Below are positions 15,379-24,050 of a stretch of 64,000 bases of DNA, piece after piece. The position numbers were made by a program, and so were the translations under genes. Below the pieces are notes generated by a model, which was not told the origin of the DNA, ran no database searches, and saw nothing but the letters and a program-made list of their open reading frames with translations. The first letter of the stretch is position 1. Every line of letters begins with the position of its first letter. The DNA is from FEN-1219 sp964503125 (GTDB taxonomy: Bacteria; Pseudomonadota; Gammaproteobacteria; Steroidobacterales; Rariloculaceae). The stretch lies in the NCBI GenBank assembly GCA_964503125.1, contig CAZCZE010000039.1, positions 156,534 through 220,533 of the forward strand, given 5' to 3'.

Positions 15379-16335
15379 ATGAGCGAGCCGGCGGCTCTCA
15401 CGTGCGCGTGCATCACCGGACCGACGGCCTGCGGTAAGACGGATCTCGCGCTCGAAATCGCCGCGCGCGTGCCCGTCGAGATCGTCAGCATGGACTCGGC
15501 GATGGTGTATCGCGGCCTCGACATCGGCACCGCGAAGCCGTCGATCGCGACGCGGCAGAGCGTGCCCCACCACCTCGTCGACATCCTCGAGCCGAACGAA
15601 GCGTACTCGGCGGGACGGTTCGCGCGCGATGCCGCGAGCGCGATCGCGGCGATCCGGGCACGCGGGCGGTTGCCGCTCATCGTCGGGGGCACGCTGCTCT
15701 ATTTGCGCGCGCTGCGCGACGGCCTCGCGAGCTTGCCGCGCGCGGATCGTGCGGTGCGCGCGGCCATCGACCGCGACGGCGTGCGCTTCGGCTGGGCTGC
15801 GTTGCACCAGCGGCTGCAGGGTATCGATGCGGCTGCGGCGGCGCGCATCGCGCCGAGCGACCGGCAGCGCATCCAGCGCGCGCTCGAGGTCCACGCGCTC
15901 ACGGGCCGGCCGATCACCGAGCTCCAGCGCACGCGCTCATCGACGGGCGAACCGGGCGTCCTCGTCATCGCGCTCGTGCCCGCCGACCGCGCGGCGCTCG
16001 CCGAGCGCATCGAGCGGCGCTTCGATGCGATGGTGGCGCAGGGCTTCGTCGCCGAGGTCGAGCGGCTTCGAGCTCGCGGCGATCTCGATCGGGACCTGCC
16101 GGCGCTGCGCTCGGTCGGCTACCGCCAGATCTGGGCTCACCTCGAGGGCGATTACGGCTGGGACGAGGCTCGCACCAAGGCCATCGCGGCGACGCGGCAG
16201 TACGCCAAGCGCCAGCTCACGTGGCTGCGCGGCGACACACGCTGCGAGGCCTGGCCGGCCTTCGCGCCGGGACTCGCCGGCCGCTGCCTCGAGCGGCTGG
16301 CGAACAGTCGCGTGATCGGCGCGAAAAACGGCTAA
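15379..16335 (+). CDS. miaA: tRNA dimethylallyltransferase
   Basis: 318 residues. P-loop ITGPTACGKTDLALEIA, MDSAMVYRGLDIGTAKPS, HHLVDILEPNEAYSAGRFA, VGGTLLYLRAL and SDRQRIQRALEVHALTGRP are the diagnostic motifs, with VGYRQIW and TRQYAKRQLTWLR at the C-terminus. It prenylates A37 of tRNAs reading UNN codons. The position mutL-miaA-hfq-hflX reproduces the enterobacterial superoperon. A 149-bp gap follows before hfq. Confidence 0.97.
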   Translation: MSEPAALTCACITGPTACGKTDLALEIAARVPVEIVSMDSAMVYRGLDIGTAKPSIATRQSVPHHLVDILEPNEAYSAGRFARDAASAIAAIRARGRLPLIVGGTLLYLRALRDGLASLPRADRAVRAAIDRDGVRFGWAALHQRLQGIDAAAAARIAPSDRQRIQRALEVHALTGRPITELQRTRSSTGEPGVLVIALVPADRAALAERIERRFDAMVAQGFVAEVERLRARGDLDRDLPALRSVGYRQIWAHLEGDYGWDEARTKAIAATRQYAKRQLTWLRGDTRCEAWPAFAPGLAGRCLERLANSRVIGAKNG

Positions 16336-16484
16336 ATGCTGTGCTAGCATTGCCGGTTGTGGGAGTAAGGCCGTCGCCCGTTAGGCACGGCGATCGGAGT
16401 CCGAGATTTCAGGCAGTGCACCGGACCGAGGCGACACGGTCCGGGCTGGTCTCGCCGATTCGAACAAGAACAAGGAGAACAGTT

Positions 16485-16727
16485 ATGGCCAAGAGTCAGT
16501 CGCTTCAGGATCCGTTTCTGAATGCTTTGCGCAAAGAGAAAGTGCCCGTCTCGATTTACCTGGTGAACGGCATCAAGCTGCAAGGCCAGATCGATTCGTT
16601 CGACCAGTTCGTCGTGCTGCTGCGCAATAGCGTCAGTCAGATGGTCTACAAGCATGCGATTTCCACCGTGGTCCCCGCACGCAACGTCCGCGTGCCCGCC
16701 ATGGACGAGGAAGAGGCGCAGGACTAG
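16485..16727 (+). CDS. hfq: RNA chaperone Hfq
   Basis: 80 residues with a strong AAGGAG ribosome-binding site. Sm1 (VSIYLVNGIKLQGQIDSFDQ) and Sm2 (VYKHAISTVVPAR) are intact, including the N-terminal QSLQDPFLNALRKEKVPV with the proximal-face Q and rim residues. The C-terminal tail is short and acidic (AMDEEEAQD), shorter than in E. coli. It forms a hexamer that pairs small RNAs with mRNAs. The upstream gap (16336-16484) holds a small AATGCT/AGCATT inverted repeat and probably the promoter. Confidence 0.97.
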   Translation: MAKSQSLQDPFLNALRKEKVPVSIYLVNGIKLQGQIDSFDQFVVLLRNSVSQMVYKHAISTVVPARNVRVPAMDEEEAQD

Positions 16728-16758
16728 ACGTCCCGTCTCTTAACACAGGGAGGTAAGG

Positions 16759-18042
16759 TTGCTCGACCGGCCGCGCAGCGGCGAACGCGCCCTGCTCATC
16801 CACATTGGCCTGAACCGACCGTGTTTCGACGACGAAACTCAGGAGTTCCGTGCACTGGCGGAATCCGCCGGCGCGTGCGTCGTCGGTGAGATCGAAGCGC
16901 GGCGCGTTCGCCCCGATCCCAAGTACTTCGTCGGCAGCGGCAAGGTCGCCGAGATCGCCGCCCGTGCGCGCGAGACGCAGGCCGAGCTCATCTTGGTCAA
17001 CCAGCCGTTGCGAGCGGGGCAGGAGCGCAATCTCGAGCTCGCCTTGAAGACGCGCGTGCTCGATCGCAACGGGTTGATCCTCGACATCTTCGCGCAGCGC
17101 GCCGCGACCTTCGAAGGCAAGCTCCAAGTGGAGCTCGCCCAGCACGAGCACCTCGCGTCGCGGCTCGTGCGCGGATGGACCCACCTCGAGCGGCAGAAGG
17201 GCGGTATCGGTCTGCGTGGACCCGGCGAAACTCAGCTCGAGACCGACCGCCGCCTCGTGAGCCGGCGCATCCGGCACCTGCGCGAGCGTCTCGAACGCGT
17301 CGAGCGGCAGCGCGATGTGAGCCGCAAGGAGCGGCTACGGGCCGACATTCCGAGCGTGGCGATCGTGGGCTATACCAACGCGGGCAAGACGACCCTGTTC
17401 AACGCGCTCGCGGGCGCCGACCTAACGCCCAAGGATCAGCTGTTCGCCACCCTCGATCCGACGGTCCGGCGCCTGAGGCTCGTTCCGGGAACCGAAGCCC
17501 TGCTCGTCGACACGGTCGGGTTCGTCAGGGACTTGCCCCACGAGCTCATTGCGGCCTTTCGCGCCACGCTCACGGAGACGCGGGAGGCCACTCTGCTCCT
17601 GCACGTCATCGACGCGAGCGACCGCCATCACGAAGATCGGCGCCGGCAAGTCGAAGGCGTGCTCAAGGACATCGGAGCTGCGGAGGTTCCGTGTCTTCGG
17701 GTGTACAATAAGGCCGATCGGGCGCCGCCCGATTTCGTTCGGGAGTTCGACGGCGCCGAGATCACCAAGCACTGTGTCTCCGCGATGACCGGGGAGGGCC
17801 TGGAGGCCCTGAAGGAAGAGATCCGGATGCGCGTGGCCGGAGCCCGGGTGGCGGGGGAGGTGCGCTTACGGCCGGATCAGAGCCGCTTGCGCGCGCGGCT
17901 ATTCGACTGGCGCGCCGTGCGCAGCGAAAAGGCCGAGCCGGACGGCGGCTATACGCTCGCCGTCGACTTGCCGGCCGGGCGCTGGCGGCAGCTGCGCGAC
18001 GAGGAAGGCTTGTCAGCAGACAGCATTCGACAGAAAGTGTGA
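16759..18042 (+). CDS. hflX: Ribosome-associated GTPase HflX
   Basis: 427 residues from a TTG with an excellent ribosome-binding site (AGGGAGGTAAGG). The HflX N-terminal domain (FVGSGKVAEIAARARE, VLDRNGLILDIFAQRAATFE, GGIGLRGPGETQLETDRRLV) precedes a G domain with G1 GYTNAGKTTLFNAL, G3 VDTVGFV and G4 YNKAD. It splits stalled ribosomes after heat stress. It follows hfq by 31 nt and precedes hflK by 6 nt. Confidence 0.97.
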   Translation: MLDRPRSGERALLIHIGLNRPCFDDETQEFRALAESAGACVVGEIEARRVRPDPKYFVGSGKVAEIAARARETQAELILVNQPLRAGQERNLELALKTRVLDRNGLILDIFAQRAATFEGKLQVELAQHEHLASRLVRGWTHLERQKGGIGLRGPGETQLETDRRLVSRRIRHLRERLERVERQRDVSRKERLRADIPSVAIVGYTNAGKTTLFNALAGADLTPKDQLFATLDPTVRRLRLVPGTEALLVDTVGFVRDLPHELIAAFRATLTETREATLLLHVIDASDRHHEDRRRQVEGVLKDIGAAEVPCLRVYNKADRAPPDFVREFDGAEITKHCVSAMTGEGLEALKEEIRMRVAGARVAGEVRLRPDQSRLRARLFDWRAVRSEKAEPDGGYTLAVDLPAGRWRQLRDEEGLSADSIRQKV

Positions 18043-18048
18043 AGCACG

Positions 18049-19170
18049 ATGACTTGGGACGACGGCGATAAGGGCAATCCGTGGCGATCCGACAAGGACA
18101 AAGGTCCGGCGGATCTCGATGCCGTGGTACGCGATCTCCAGCGCAAGCTTGCGGGACTCTTCCGCGGCGGCGGGCCGGGCCGTGGGGCCGACGGCGGCGA
18201 CCCGGGCTTGAGCTCGGGCCTTGCGGCCAGCGCGGTGGTCATCCTCGGGCTCGTTTGGCTCAGCTTCGGCTTTTATCGCGTCGACGCCGCGGAGCGCGGC
18301 CTCGAGTTCCGCTTCGGCGCTTTTCAGGGCCTCACCCAGCCGGGCTTGCAGTGGCACTGGCCATGGCCCATCGAGCATGCCGAGAAGATCAACACCGGCG
18401 CAACGGAGCCCTTCGAGTATCGCGCCAGCATGCTCACGAGGGACGAGAACATCGTCAACGTCGCGCTCGTCATCCAGTTCCGGCGCACCGACCCCGAGCT
18501 CTACATGTTCAAATTGCGTAACCCCATGGAAACGCTCGAAGCGGCAACCGCGAGCGCGATCCGCGAGGTCATCGGCGCCAGCCTGCTCGATTTCATTCTG
18601 ACCGAGGGGCGGGCCGAGGTCTCCCAGCAGACGCAAGATCTGCTGCAGGCCACTCTCGACGCGTACGGCGCCGGGATCACCATTTACGAGGTCAACTTGA
18701 TCGGCGCCGAATTCCCCCCCGAGGTCGAAGCGGCCGTGCAGGATTCGATTCGCGCCCGCGAGGACCGCGAGCGACGCATCCTCGAGGCCCAAACCTTTTC
18801 GAACGAGATCCTGCCGCGGGCGCGCGGTGAGGCGGAACGCCGCCGCCAAGACGCGGAGGCCTATCGGCAGCAGGTCATCGCGGACGCGGACGGCGAATCG
18901 GATCGCTTCACGCAAGTGCTCGTCGAGTACCAGAGGGCACCGGCCGTCACGCGCGAGCGAATGTATATCGAAACGCTCGAGGCGGTCTTGAGCACGTCGA
19001 CCAAGGTGCTCGTCGACACTGAAGGCAGTAACAATCTCTTGTACTTGCCGCTCGACCAGCTCATGCAGCGGCGGCCGACGGCGGTGTCTGGCGAGCCGGC
19101 GTCGAGCGTTGCCGCGCCGCCGCCGAGCGCTACTGCCCCTCGTTCGCGTGAGCGGGACGCGACTCGCTAA
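18049..19170 (+). CDS. hflK: HflK, membrane subunit of the FtsH-regulating HflKC complex
   Basis: 373 residues. A Gly/Asp-rich cytoplasmic N-terminus (WDDGDKGNPWRSDKDKGPAD) precedes one membrane helix (ASAVVILGLVWLSFGFYRVD) and a periplasmic SPFH/band-7 domain (AAERGLEFRFGAFQ, LTRDENIVNVALVIQFR, YEVNLIGAEFPPEVEAAV). A coiled coil and a low-complexity tail follow. With HflC it forms the large cage around FtsH. The gene lies 13 nt upstream of hflC. Confidence 0.96.
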   Translation: MTWDDGDKGNPWRSDKDKGPADLDAVVRDLQRKLAGLFRGGGPGRGADGGDPGLSSGLAASAVVILGLVWLSFGFYRVDAAERGLEFRFGAFQGLTQPGLQWHWPWPIEHAEKINTGATEPFEYRASMLTRDENIVNVALVIQFRRTDPELYMFKLRNPMETLEAATASAIREVIGASLLDFILTEGRAEVSQQTQDLLQATLDAYGAGITIYEVNLIGAEFPPEVEAAVQDSIRAREDRERRILEAQTFSNEILPRARGEAERRRQDAEAYRQQVIADADGESDRFTQVLVEYQRAPAVTRERMYIETLEAVLSTSTKVLVDTEGSNNLLYLPLDQLMQRRPTAVSGEPASSVAAPPPSATAPRSRERDATR

Positions 19171-19183
19171 CCGGGAATCGACC

Positions 19184-20062
19184 ATGGGCCCACGCATCAA
19201 TCTGTTGCTGATCCTCGGCGTACTGGCTGCGATCGTGATACGGATGTCGTTGTTCACGGTCGATACCCGCGAACATGCCGTAAAGTTCCGGATCGGACGC
19301 ATCGTCGAGTCCGCCTACGCGCCCGGTCTACATTTCAAGATTCCGTTCTTCGAGAACGTCGCCCGTTACCCGAATCGCGTACTGATCCTGGACGAGAACT
19401 CCCGCGAGCGGTTTCTCACGGGCGAGAAGAAGAACCTCATCGTCGACTATTACGTGAACTGGCGGGTCGTCGACCCGGCCCAGTACTACCGCGCGGTCCG
19501 GGCCGACGAAGCCACGGCCGAACAGCGTTTGTCGGCCATCGTCAAGGAGGGTATCCGGGCCGCGATCGGCCGCAGGACGCTCCAGGAGGTCGTCTCGGCG
19601 GAGCGCACCGAGCTCATGCGCGAAATGCTCCTCGCGGTGCAGGAACGGCCGCCGGAGCTCGGCATCGAAGTCGTCGACGTGCGTGTGAAGCGCATCGATC
19701 TTGCCGAGGACGTCAGCGAGTCGGTCTTCCAGCGCATGCGCCAAGAGCGTTTGGCCGTCGCCACGCAGCTACGGGCGGAGGGCGAGGAAGAGTACGTGCG
19801 CATTCGCGCCGATGCCGAGCGGCAGCGAACCGTGATACTGGCCGAGGCTTATCGCGACGCCGAGCGAGTTCGCGGCGCCGGCGACGCCCGGGCCGCCGAG
19901 ACCTACGCGGCGGCCTTCGGGCAAGACCGCGATTTCTACGCCTTCTATCGCAGCATGCAGGCGTATCGCCAGGCGATCGGCGGCGATCAGGACGTGCTCG
20001 TGTTGCAGCCCGACAGCGAGTTTTTCAAGTTCCTGCAGAGCCAAACCGGCTCTGCCAACTGA
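19184..20062 (+). CDS. hflC: HflC, membrane subunit of the FtsH-regulating HflKC complex
   Basis: 292 residues from ATG 19184. An N-terminal anchor helix (NLLLILGVLAAIVIRMSLFT) precedes an SPFH domain (DTREHAVKFRIGRIVES, PGLHFKIPFFENV, DENSRERFLTGEKKNLIVDY) and the helical VVDVRVKRIDLAEDVSESVF with a long coiled coil. Length is slightly below that of E. coli HflC (334). It partners with HflK. Confidence 0.96.
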   Translation: MGPRINLLLILGVLAAIVIRMSLFTVDTREHAVKFRIGRIVESAYAPGLHFKIPFFENVARYPNRVLILDENSRERFLTGEKKNLIVDYYVNWRVVDPAQYYRAVRADEATAEQRLSAIVKEGIRAAIGRRTLQEVVSAERTELMREMLLAVQERPPELGIEVVDVRVKRIDLAEDVSESVFQRMRQERLAVATQLRAEGEEEYVRIRADAERQRTVILAEAYRDAERVRGAGDARAAETYAAAFGQDRDFYAFYRSMQAYRQAIGGDQDVLVLQPDSEFFKFLQSQTGSAN

Positions 20063-20095
20063 GCCGGCGCCAGATCCAACCGCAAGCATGGAGGG

Positions 20096-20296
20096 ATGAA
20101 GGCCTTGGCTTGGGCAGATCTTTTCGCGGGTTTGGCTTTCTACTTGATCCTCGAGGGGCTGTTTCCTTTCGTGGCGCCGCAGCAGTGGCGCCGCAGCTTG
20201 GCGGCGCTCGCAATGCTGAACGAGAGCCGCTTGCGAGTGTTCGGCCTCGCCGCCGTCATCGGCGGCTTGGTCCTGCTCTACGTGGTGCGAGGGTAA
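20096..20296 (+). CDS. DUF2065 family small membrane protein (YjeT-like)
   Basis: 66 residues with two membrane helices (ADLFAGLAFYLILEGLFPFV and VFGLAAVIGGLVLLYVV) separated by a basic loop containing PQQWRRSLAAL and NESRLR, which defines DUF2065. The gene sits between hflC and purA, exactly as yjeT does in E. coli. The function is unknown. Confidence 0.9.
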   Translation: MKALAWADLFAGLAFYLILEGLFPFVAPQQWRRSLAALAMLNESRLRVFGLAAVIGGLVLLYVVRG

Positions 20297-20297
20297 C

Positions 20298-21590
20298 GTG
20301 GGTCGGAGCGTGGTGGTCATCGGCACGCAATGGGGCGACGAGGGCAAGGGCGCCGTCGTCGACGTGCTCGCGGATCGCGTCAGCGCCGTCGTGCGCTTCC
20401 AGGGCGGGCACAACGCCGGCCACACGCTCGTCATCGGCGAGCAGAAGACGGTTCTGCACCTCATCCCCTCGGGCATTTTGCGCGACGGCGTCGTCTGCCT
20501 CATCGGCAACGGCGTGGTCGTGTCGCTGGACGCGCTCTGCAAGGAGATGGACGATCTCGCGCAGCGCGGCGTGCCCGTCGAGCGGCGCTTGCGCGTCTCG
20601 GCCGCCTGCCCCCTGATCTTGCGCTCGCATGCGCTGCTCGACCGCGCGCGGGAGCAGGCGAGCGGCTCTGCGGCCATCGGCACGACGGGGCGCGGCATCG
20701 GGCCCGCTTACGAGGACAAAATCGCGCGACGCGCGATTCGGATCGCCGACCTGTTCGCGCCGCAGGCGCTAGAAGCCAAGCTCGAGCGGCTGCTCGATCT
20801 GCACAACTTCCTGCTCGGCAACTACTACCGCACCGAGCGCGTCGAGCCTCGCCAGGAGCTCGACAACCTGCTCGCGCTCGGCGAGCGCGTCAAGCCGCTC
20901 GTCGTCGACGTGACCGAAGTGCTGCGCGACCTGCACGCGCGCGGCGCCAACATGCTGTTCGAAGGCGCACAGGGCGCCATGCTCGACATCGATCTCGGCA
21001 CTTACCCGTTCGTGACGTCGTCGAACACGACCATCGGCGGCGCGGCGGCGGGAACGGGCGTCGGCCCCGGCGCCATCGACTACGTGCTCGGCATCGTCAA
21101 GGCCTACACGACGCGCGTGGGCGCCGGGCCGTTTCCGACGGAGCTCAGCGACGAGGTGGGACGCCACCTCGGCAAGGTCGGCCACGAGTTCGGCTCGACG
21201 ACGGGCAGGCCGCGCCGCTGCGGATGGTTCGACGCCGTGTTGCTGCGTCGAGCGGTCTTCACTAACAGCATCGCGGGCTTGTGCCTCACCAAGCTCGATG
21301 TCCTCGACGGGCTCCCGGAGATCAAGATCTGCACGGGCTATCGCCTCGACGGGGAGGTGCGGGACACGCTGCCGATGCTCAGCGACCGCTTCGGCGAGTG
21401 TGAGCCCGTCTACGAGTCGGTGCCCGGCTGGCGCGCGCCGACCGCCGGCGTGACCTCGTACGCGGCGCTGCCCAAGGGAGCCAAGGACTATATGCGGCGA
21501 ATCGAAGAGCTCGCGGGCGTTCCGATCGACATCGTGTCCACGGGACCGAGCCGCGACGCCGTGGTCATGCGCCGCCATCCATTTGATTGA
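20298..21590 (+). CDS. purA: Adenylosuccinate synthetase
   Basis: 430 residues from a GTG one base after the DUF2065 stop. VVIGTQWGDEGKGAVVDVLA (GTP site), VRFQGGHNAGHTL, GTTGRGIGPAYEDK, FEGAQGAMLDIDLGTYPFV, GPFPTEL, STTGRPRRCGWFD and TKLDVLDG are all present. It converts IMP and aspartate to adenylosuccinate using GTP. Length is normal. No clear intrinsic terminator follows before the feo promoter region. Confidence 0.98.
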   Translation: MGRSVVVIGTQWGDEGKGAVVDVLADRVSAVVRFQGGHNAGHTLVIGEQKTVLHLIPSGILRDGVVCLIGNGVVVSLDALCKEMDDLAQRGVPVERRLRVSAACPLILRSHALLDRAREQASGSAAIGTTGRGIGPAYEDKIARRAIRIADLFAPQALEAKLERLLDLHNFLLGNYYRTERVEPRQELDNLLALGERVKPLVVDVTEVLRDLHARGANMLFEGAQGAMLDIDLGTYPFVTSSNTTIGGAAAGTGVGPGAIDYVLGIVKAYTTRVGAGPFPTELSDEVGRHLGKVGHEFGSTTGRPRRCGWFDAVLLRRAVFTNSIAGLCLTKLDVLDGLPEIKICTGYRLDGEVRDTLPMLSDRFGECEPVYESVPGWRAPTAGVTSYAALPKGAKDYMRRIEELAGVPIDIVSTGPSRDAVVMRRHPFD

Positions 21591-21605
21591 GCGCCGATTT
21601 TCGGG

Positions 21606-21624
21606 GAGAATAATAACCATTCCT
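21606..21624. promoter_or_regulatory. Candidate Fur box upstream of feoA
   Basis: The 19 bases GAGAATAATAACCATTCCT match 13 of 19 positions of the consensus Fur box GATAATGATAATCATTATC, including the AAT...ATAA...CATT core. The site sits in an AT-rich island of the 59-bp purA-feoA gap, 26 nt before the proposed feoA start. The position fits repression of ferrous-iron uptake by Fe-Fur. Confidence 0.6.
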
Positions 21625-21649
21625 ATTTACCCCGCACGCGGAGCCCTGT

Positions 21650-21886
21650 CTGACACTTGCCGATCTCAAGCCTGGTGAGCGCGTCCGCATCGAATCGATC
21701 GAGACCGCCGATCCCTCCGTCCAGCGATTGATGGTGCTCGGCCTCGTGGAAGGCGCCGAGCTCACGTTCCTGCAACGGTCGCTCGGCGGCGATCCGCTCG
21801 AGATCAGGATTTACGGGGCTGCGATCTCGCTGCGCCAGGAGCAGGCGAGGCGGTTTCACGTGGTGGTCGATGGCCGCCCCGGCTGA
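21650..21886 (+). CDS. feoA: Ferrous iron transport protein FeoA (CTG start)
   Basis: 78 residues, starting L/M-TLADLKPGERVRI and continuing RLMVLGLVEGAELTFLQR and DPLEIRIYGAAISLRQE, ending in FHVVVDG. This is a complete SH3-like FeoA domain. No ATG, GTG or TTG exists in frame between the upstream stop (TAA 21614-21616) and the conserved N-terminus. The first plausible initiator is CTG at 21650, with GGAG at 21640-21643 and a 6-nt spacer, which strongly supports CTG initiation. FeoA is a cytoplasmic partner of FeoB. The 3' end overlaps feoB by 17 nt. Confidence 0.88.
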   Translation: MTLADLKPGERVRIESIETADPSVQRLMVLGLVEGAELTFLQRSLGGDPLEIRIYGAAISLRQEQARRFHVVVDGRPG

Positions 21887-24050
21887 AGTTGCCGTCCCGG
21901 TCGAGCGGATTGCCGTCAACCGCCGAGCCGCGGGCACGGTCGCCGTCGTCGGCAACCCCAACGCGGGCAAGAGCTCGGTGTTCAACCGGCTCACGGGTTT
22001 ACGCCAGCACACGGCGAACTACCCCGGCGTCACCGTCGAGCGCCGTGTCGGGCGCGGTGTCTTCGGGGCCGTCGGGCTCGACCTCATCGACCTCCCGGGC
22101 ACGTACTCGCTGAGCCCCACCTCGGCCGACGAGAAGATCGCCGTCGACGTGCTGTTCGGCCGCGTGGCGGGCACGCCGCGGCCCGACGCGATCCTCGCCG
22201 TGATCGACTCGACGCGCCTGTATCAAGGTTTGTATCTCCTGCAGCAGCTCACGGAGCTCGGCCGGCCGATGATCGTGGCGTTGACGATGATCGACGCTGC
22301 CGAGCGCGAAGGCCGCAAGATCGACTTCGCTGGGCTCACGGAGGCGCTCGGCGGAGTGCCCGTGCTGCCCGTGGTTGCGACCTCCGGCCGCGGCTTTCCG
22401 GCCTTGCACGAAGCGCTCGCACGAATCTCGACGCTGGCACCGCCGCGCGAGGCGGCGCATTGGCCCGAGTTGCAGCGCGCAGCGGACGCGCTCGTCGCAC
22501 GGTGGCGCGCAGGCGGCTCGGAGTTGCACCGCGTCGAGGCCGAACGCTTGTTGATCGACGCCGCGGCCACGCACGCGCTCGTGCCGCAGGCGGGTGCGGA
22601 GATCGCGGCGGCGCGCGCTGAGCTTTTCGGGGCAGAGCCGCCGCTCGCGACGGAGGCACGCCGGCGCTACGCGTGGGTGCGCGCCACGCTCGCGCGCGTC
22701 GAGTCGCCGGGGTCCGGCGCCGTCATGCGGGCAGCGAGACTCATCGACTGGATCAACCGGCCTTGGCCGGCCTTCGCGTTGCTGATCGTAGTGATGTTCG
22801 TGGTGTTCCAGGCCGTGTTCGCGTGGGCGACGCCGCTCGTCGATCTCATCGACGCGGGCATGGGCGGCGTCGGCTCGATGCTCGCGCCCGTCCTGCCCGG
22901 CCCTATGCTCGAGAGCCTCGTCGTCGACGGCGTCATCGGCGGCGTCGGCAGCGTCATCGTGTTCTTGCCGCAGATCTTGATTCTGTTCTTGTTCATCATT
23001 TTGATGGAGGACACGGGCTATCTGGCGCGTGCGGCTTTCCTCGTGGACCGGGCGATGCGCAGCGTCGGCTTGTCGGGGCAGTCGGTGATTCCGCTGTTGT
23101 CGAGCTTCGCGTGCGCCGTGCCGTCGATCATGGCGACGCGGGTCATTCCGAATCGACGCGACCGCATTGCGACGATCCTGGCCTCGCCGTTCATGACGTG
23201 CTCCGCACGCTGGCCGGTGTACGGGCTCCTAATAGGCGCGTTCGTTCCTGTCCGCAGCGTGGGCATATTCAACCTCCAGGGGCTCGTATTGTTCGGGCTG
23301 CTCGCGATCGGTATCGCCGGCGGTGTCGCAACCGCGTTGCTGCTGCGCAGCTCCGTGCTGCGTGGCGAGAACCCGACTTTCATCCTGGCGCTGCCCGCGT
23401 TTCGCGTTCCGAACGTCCGTAACGTCGGGATGAAGCTGCTCGACCGCGTCCGCGTGTTCCTCGGTCGCGCCGGCACCGTGATTTTCGCGGTGGCCATCAT
23501 CGTCTGGGTGCTCACCTATTTCCCGCGTTCGCCGGAGCTTGAAGCGACGCAAACGGCGGCGGCAGGGGAGGCCACGGCGACTTTGGCGGGCGCTGCTCTC
23601 GAGGGGCGGCTTGCCGAGATCGAGAATCAGGCGGCTGCGGATCATCTCGAGCAAAGCTGGTTGGGGCGGGCCGGTCAGTGGGTCGAGCCCGCGTTCCGGC
23701 CGCTCGGTTGGGATTGGCGCGTTTCGGCGGCCGTCATCGCCGGGTTCCCGGCGCGCGAGGTCGTCGTGGCCGTGCTCGGCACGATCTACGCCGTCGGCGA
23801 CGAAGCTGACGAGGAAACGCTGCGAGGCAGGATCCGTGCCGCGACGCATGCCGACGGCAGTCCCGTGTTCACGTTGCCGATGGTCTTCGGCTTGTTGCTG
23901 TTCTATGCCTGGTGTCTGCAGTGTGCGGCGACGCTCGCCGTCATTCGCCGCGAGACCAACAGCTGGCGCTGGCCGATCTTTGCCTGGAGCTACATGACTG
24001 CGCTCGGCTACGGTGGCGCTCTGCTCATCTATCAGCTCGGGACCGCGTAG
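21870..24050 (+). CDS. feoB: Ferrous iron transporter FeoB
   Basis: 726 residues. The N-terminal G domain has G1 GNPNAGKSSVFNRLTG, the VTVERR switch, G3 DLPGTYSL and a helical GDI region. G4 reads ALTMIDAAE, with Thr where FeoB normally has Asn (NxxD). The membrane part contains the paired gates: IPLLSSFACAVPSIMATRVI (with RDRIATILASPFMTCSARWPVYGLLI) and FPAREVVVAVLGTIYAVGDE, plus MVFGLLLFYAWCLQCAATLA. It imports Fe2+ through the inner membrane. It overlaps feoA and abuts the Nudix gene, so this is one operon. feoC is absent. Confidence 0.95.
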   Translation: MAAPAEVAVPVERIAVNRRAAGTVAVVGNPNAGKSSVFNRLTGLRQHTANYPGVTVERRVGRGVFGAVGLDLIDLPGTYSLSPTSADEKIAVDVLFGRVAGTPRPDAILAVIDSTRLYQGLYLLQQLTELGRPMIVALTMIDAAEREGRKIDFAGLTEALGGVPVLPVVATSGRGFPALHEALARISTLAPPREAAHWPELQRAADALVARWRAGGSELHRVEAERLLIDAAATHALVPQAGAEIAAARAELFGAEPPLATEARRRYAWVRATLARVESPGSGAVMRAARLIDWINRPWPAFALLIVVMFVVFQAVFAWATPLVDLIDAGMGGVGSMLAPVLPGPMLESLVVDGVIGGVGSVIVFLPQILILFLFIILMEDTGYLARAAFLVDRAMRSVGLSGQSVIPLLSSFACAVPSIMATRVIPNRRDRIATILASPFMTCSARWPVYGLLIGAFVPVRSVGIFNLQGLVLFGLLAIGIAGGVATALLLRSSVLRGENPTFILALPAFRVPNVRNVGMKLLDRVRVFLGRAGTVIFAVAIIVWVLTYFPRSPELEATQTAAAGEATATLAGAALEGRLAEIENQAAADHLEQSWLGRAGQWVEPAFRPLGWDWRVSAAVIAGFPAREVVVAVLGTIYAVGDEADEETLRGRIRAATHADGSPVFTLPMVFGLLLFYAWCLQCAATLAVIRRETNSWRWPIFAWSYMTALGYGGALLIYQLGTA

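Noticed and set aside
13540..15894. Very long open frame on the minus strand opposite mutL and miaA
   Set aside because: High GC content removes stop codons from shadow frames. The sequence is Arg/Ala/His-rich with no recognisable domain, and the opposite strand encodes two unmistakable proteins.
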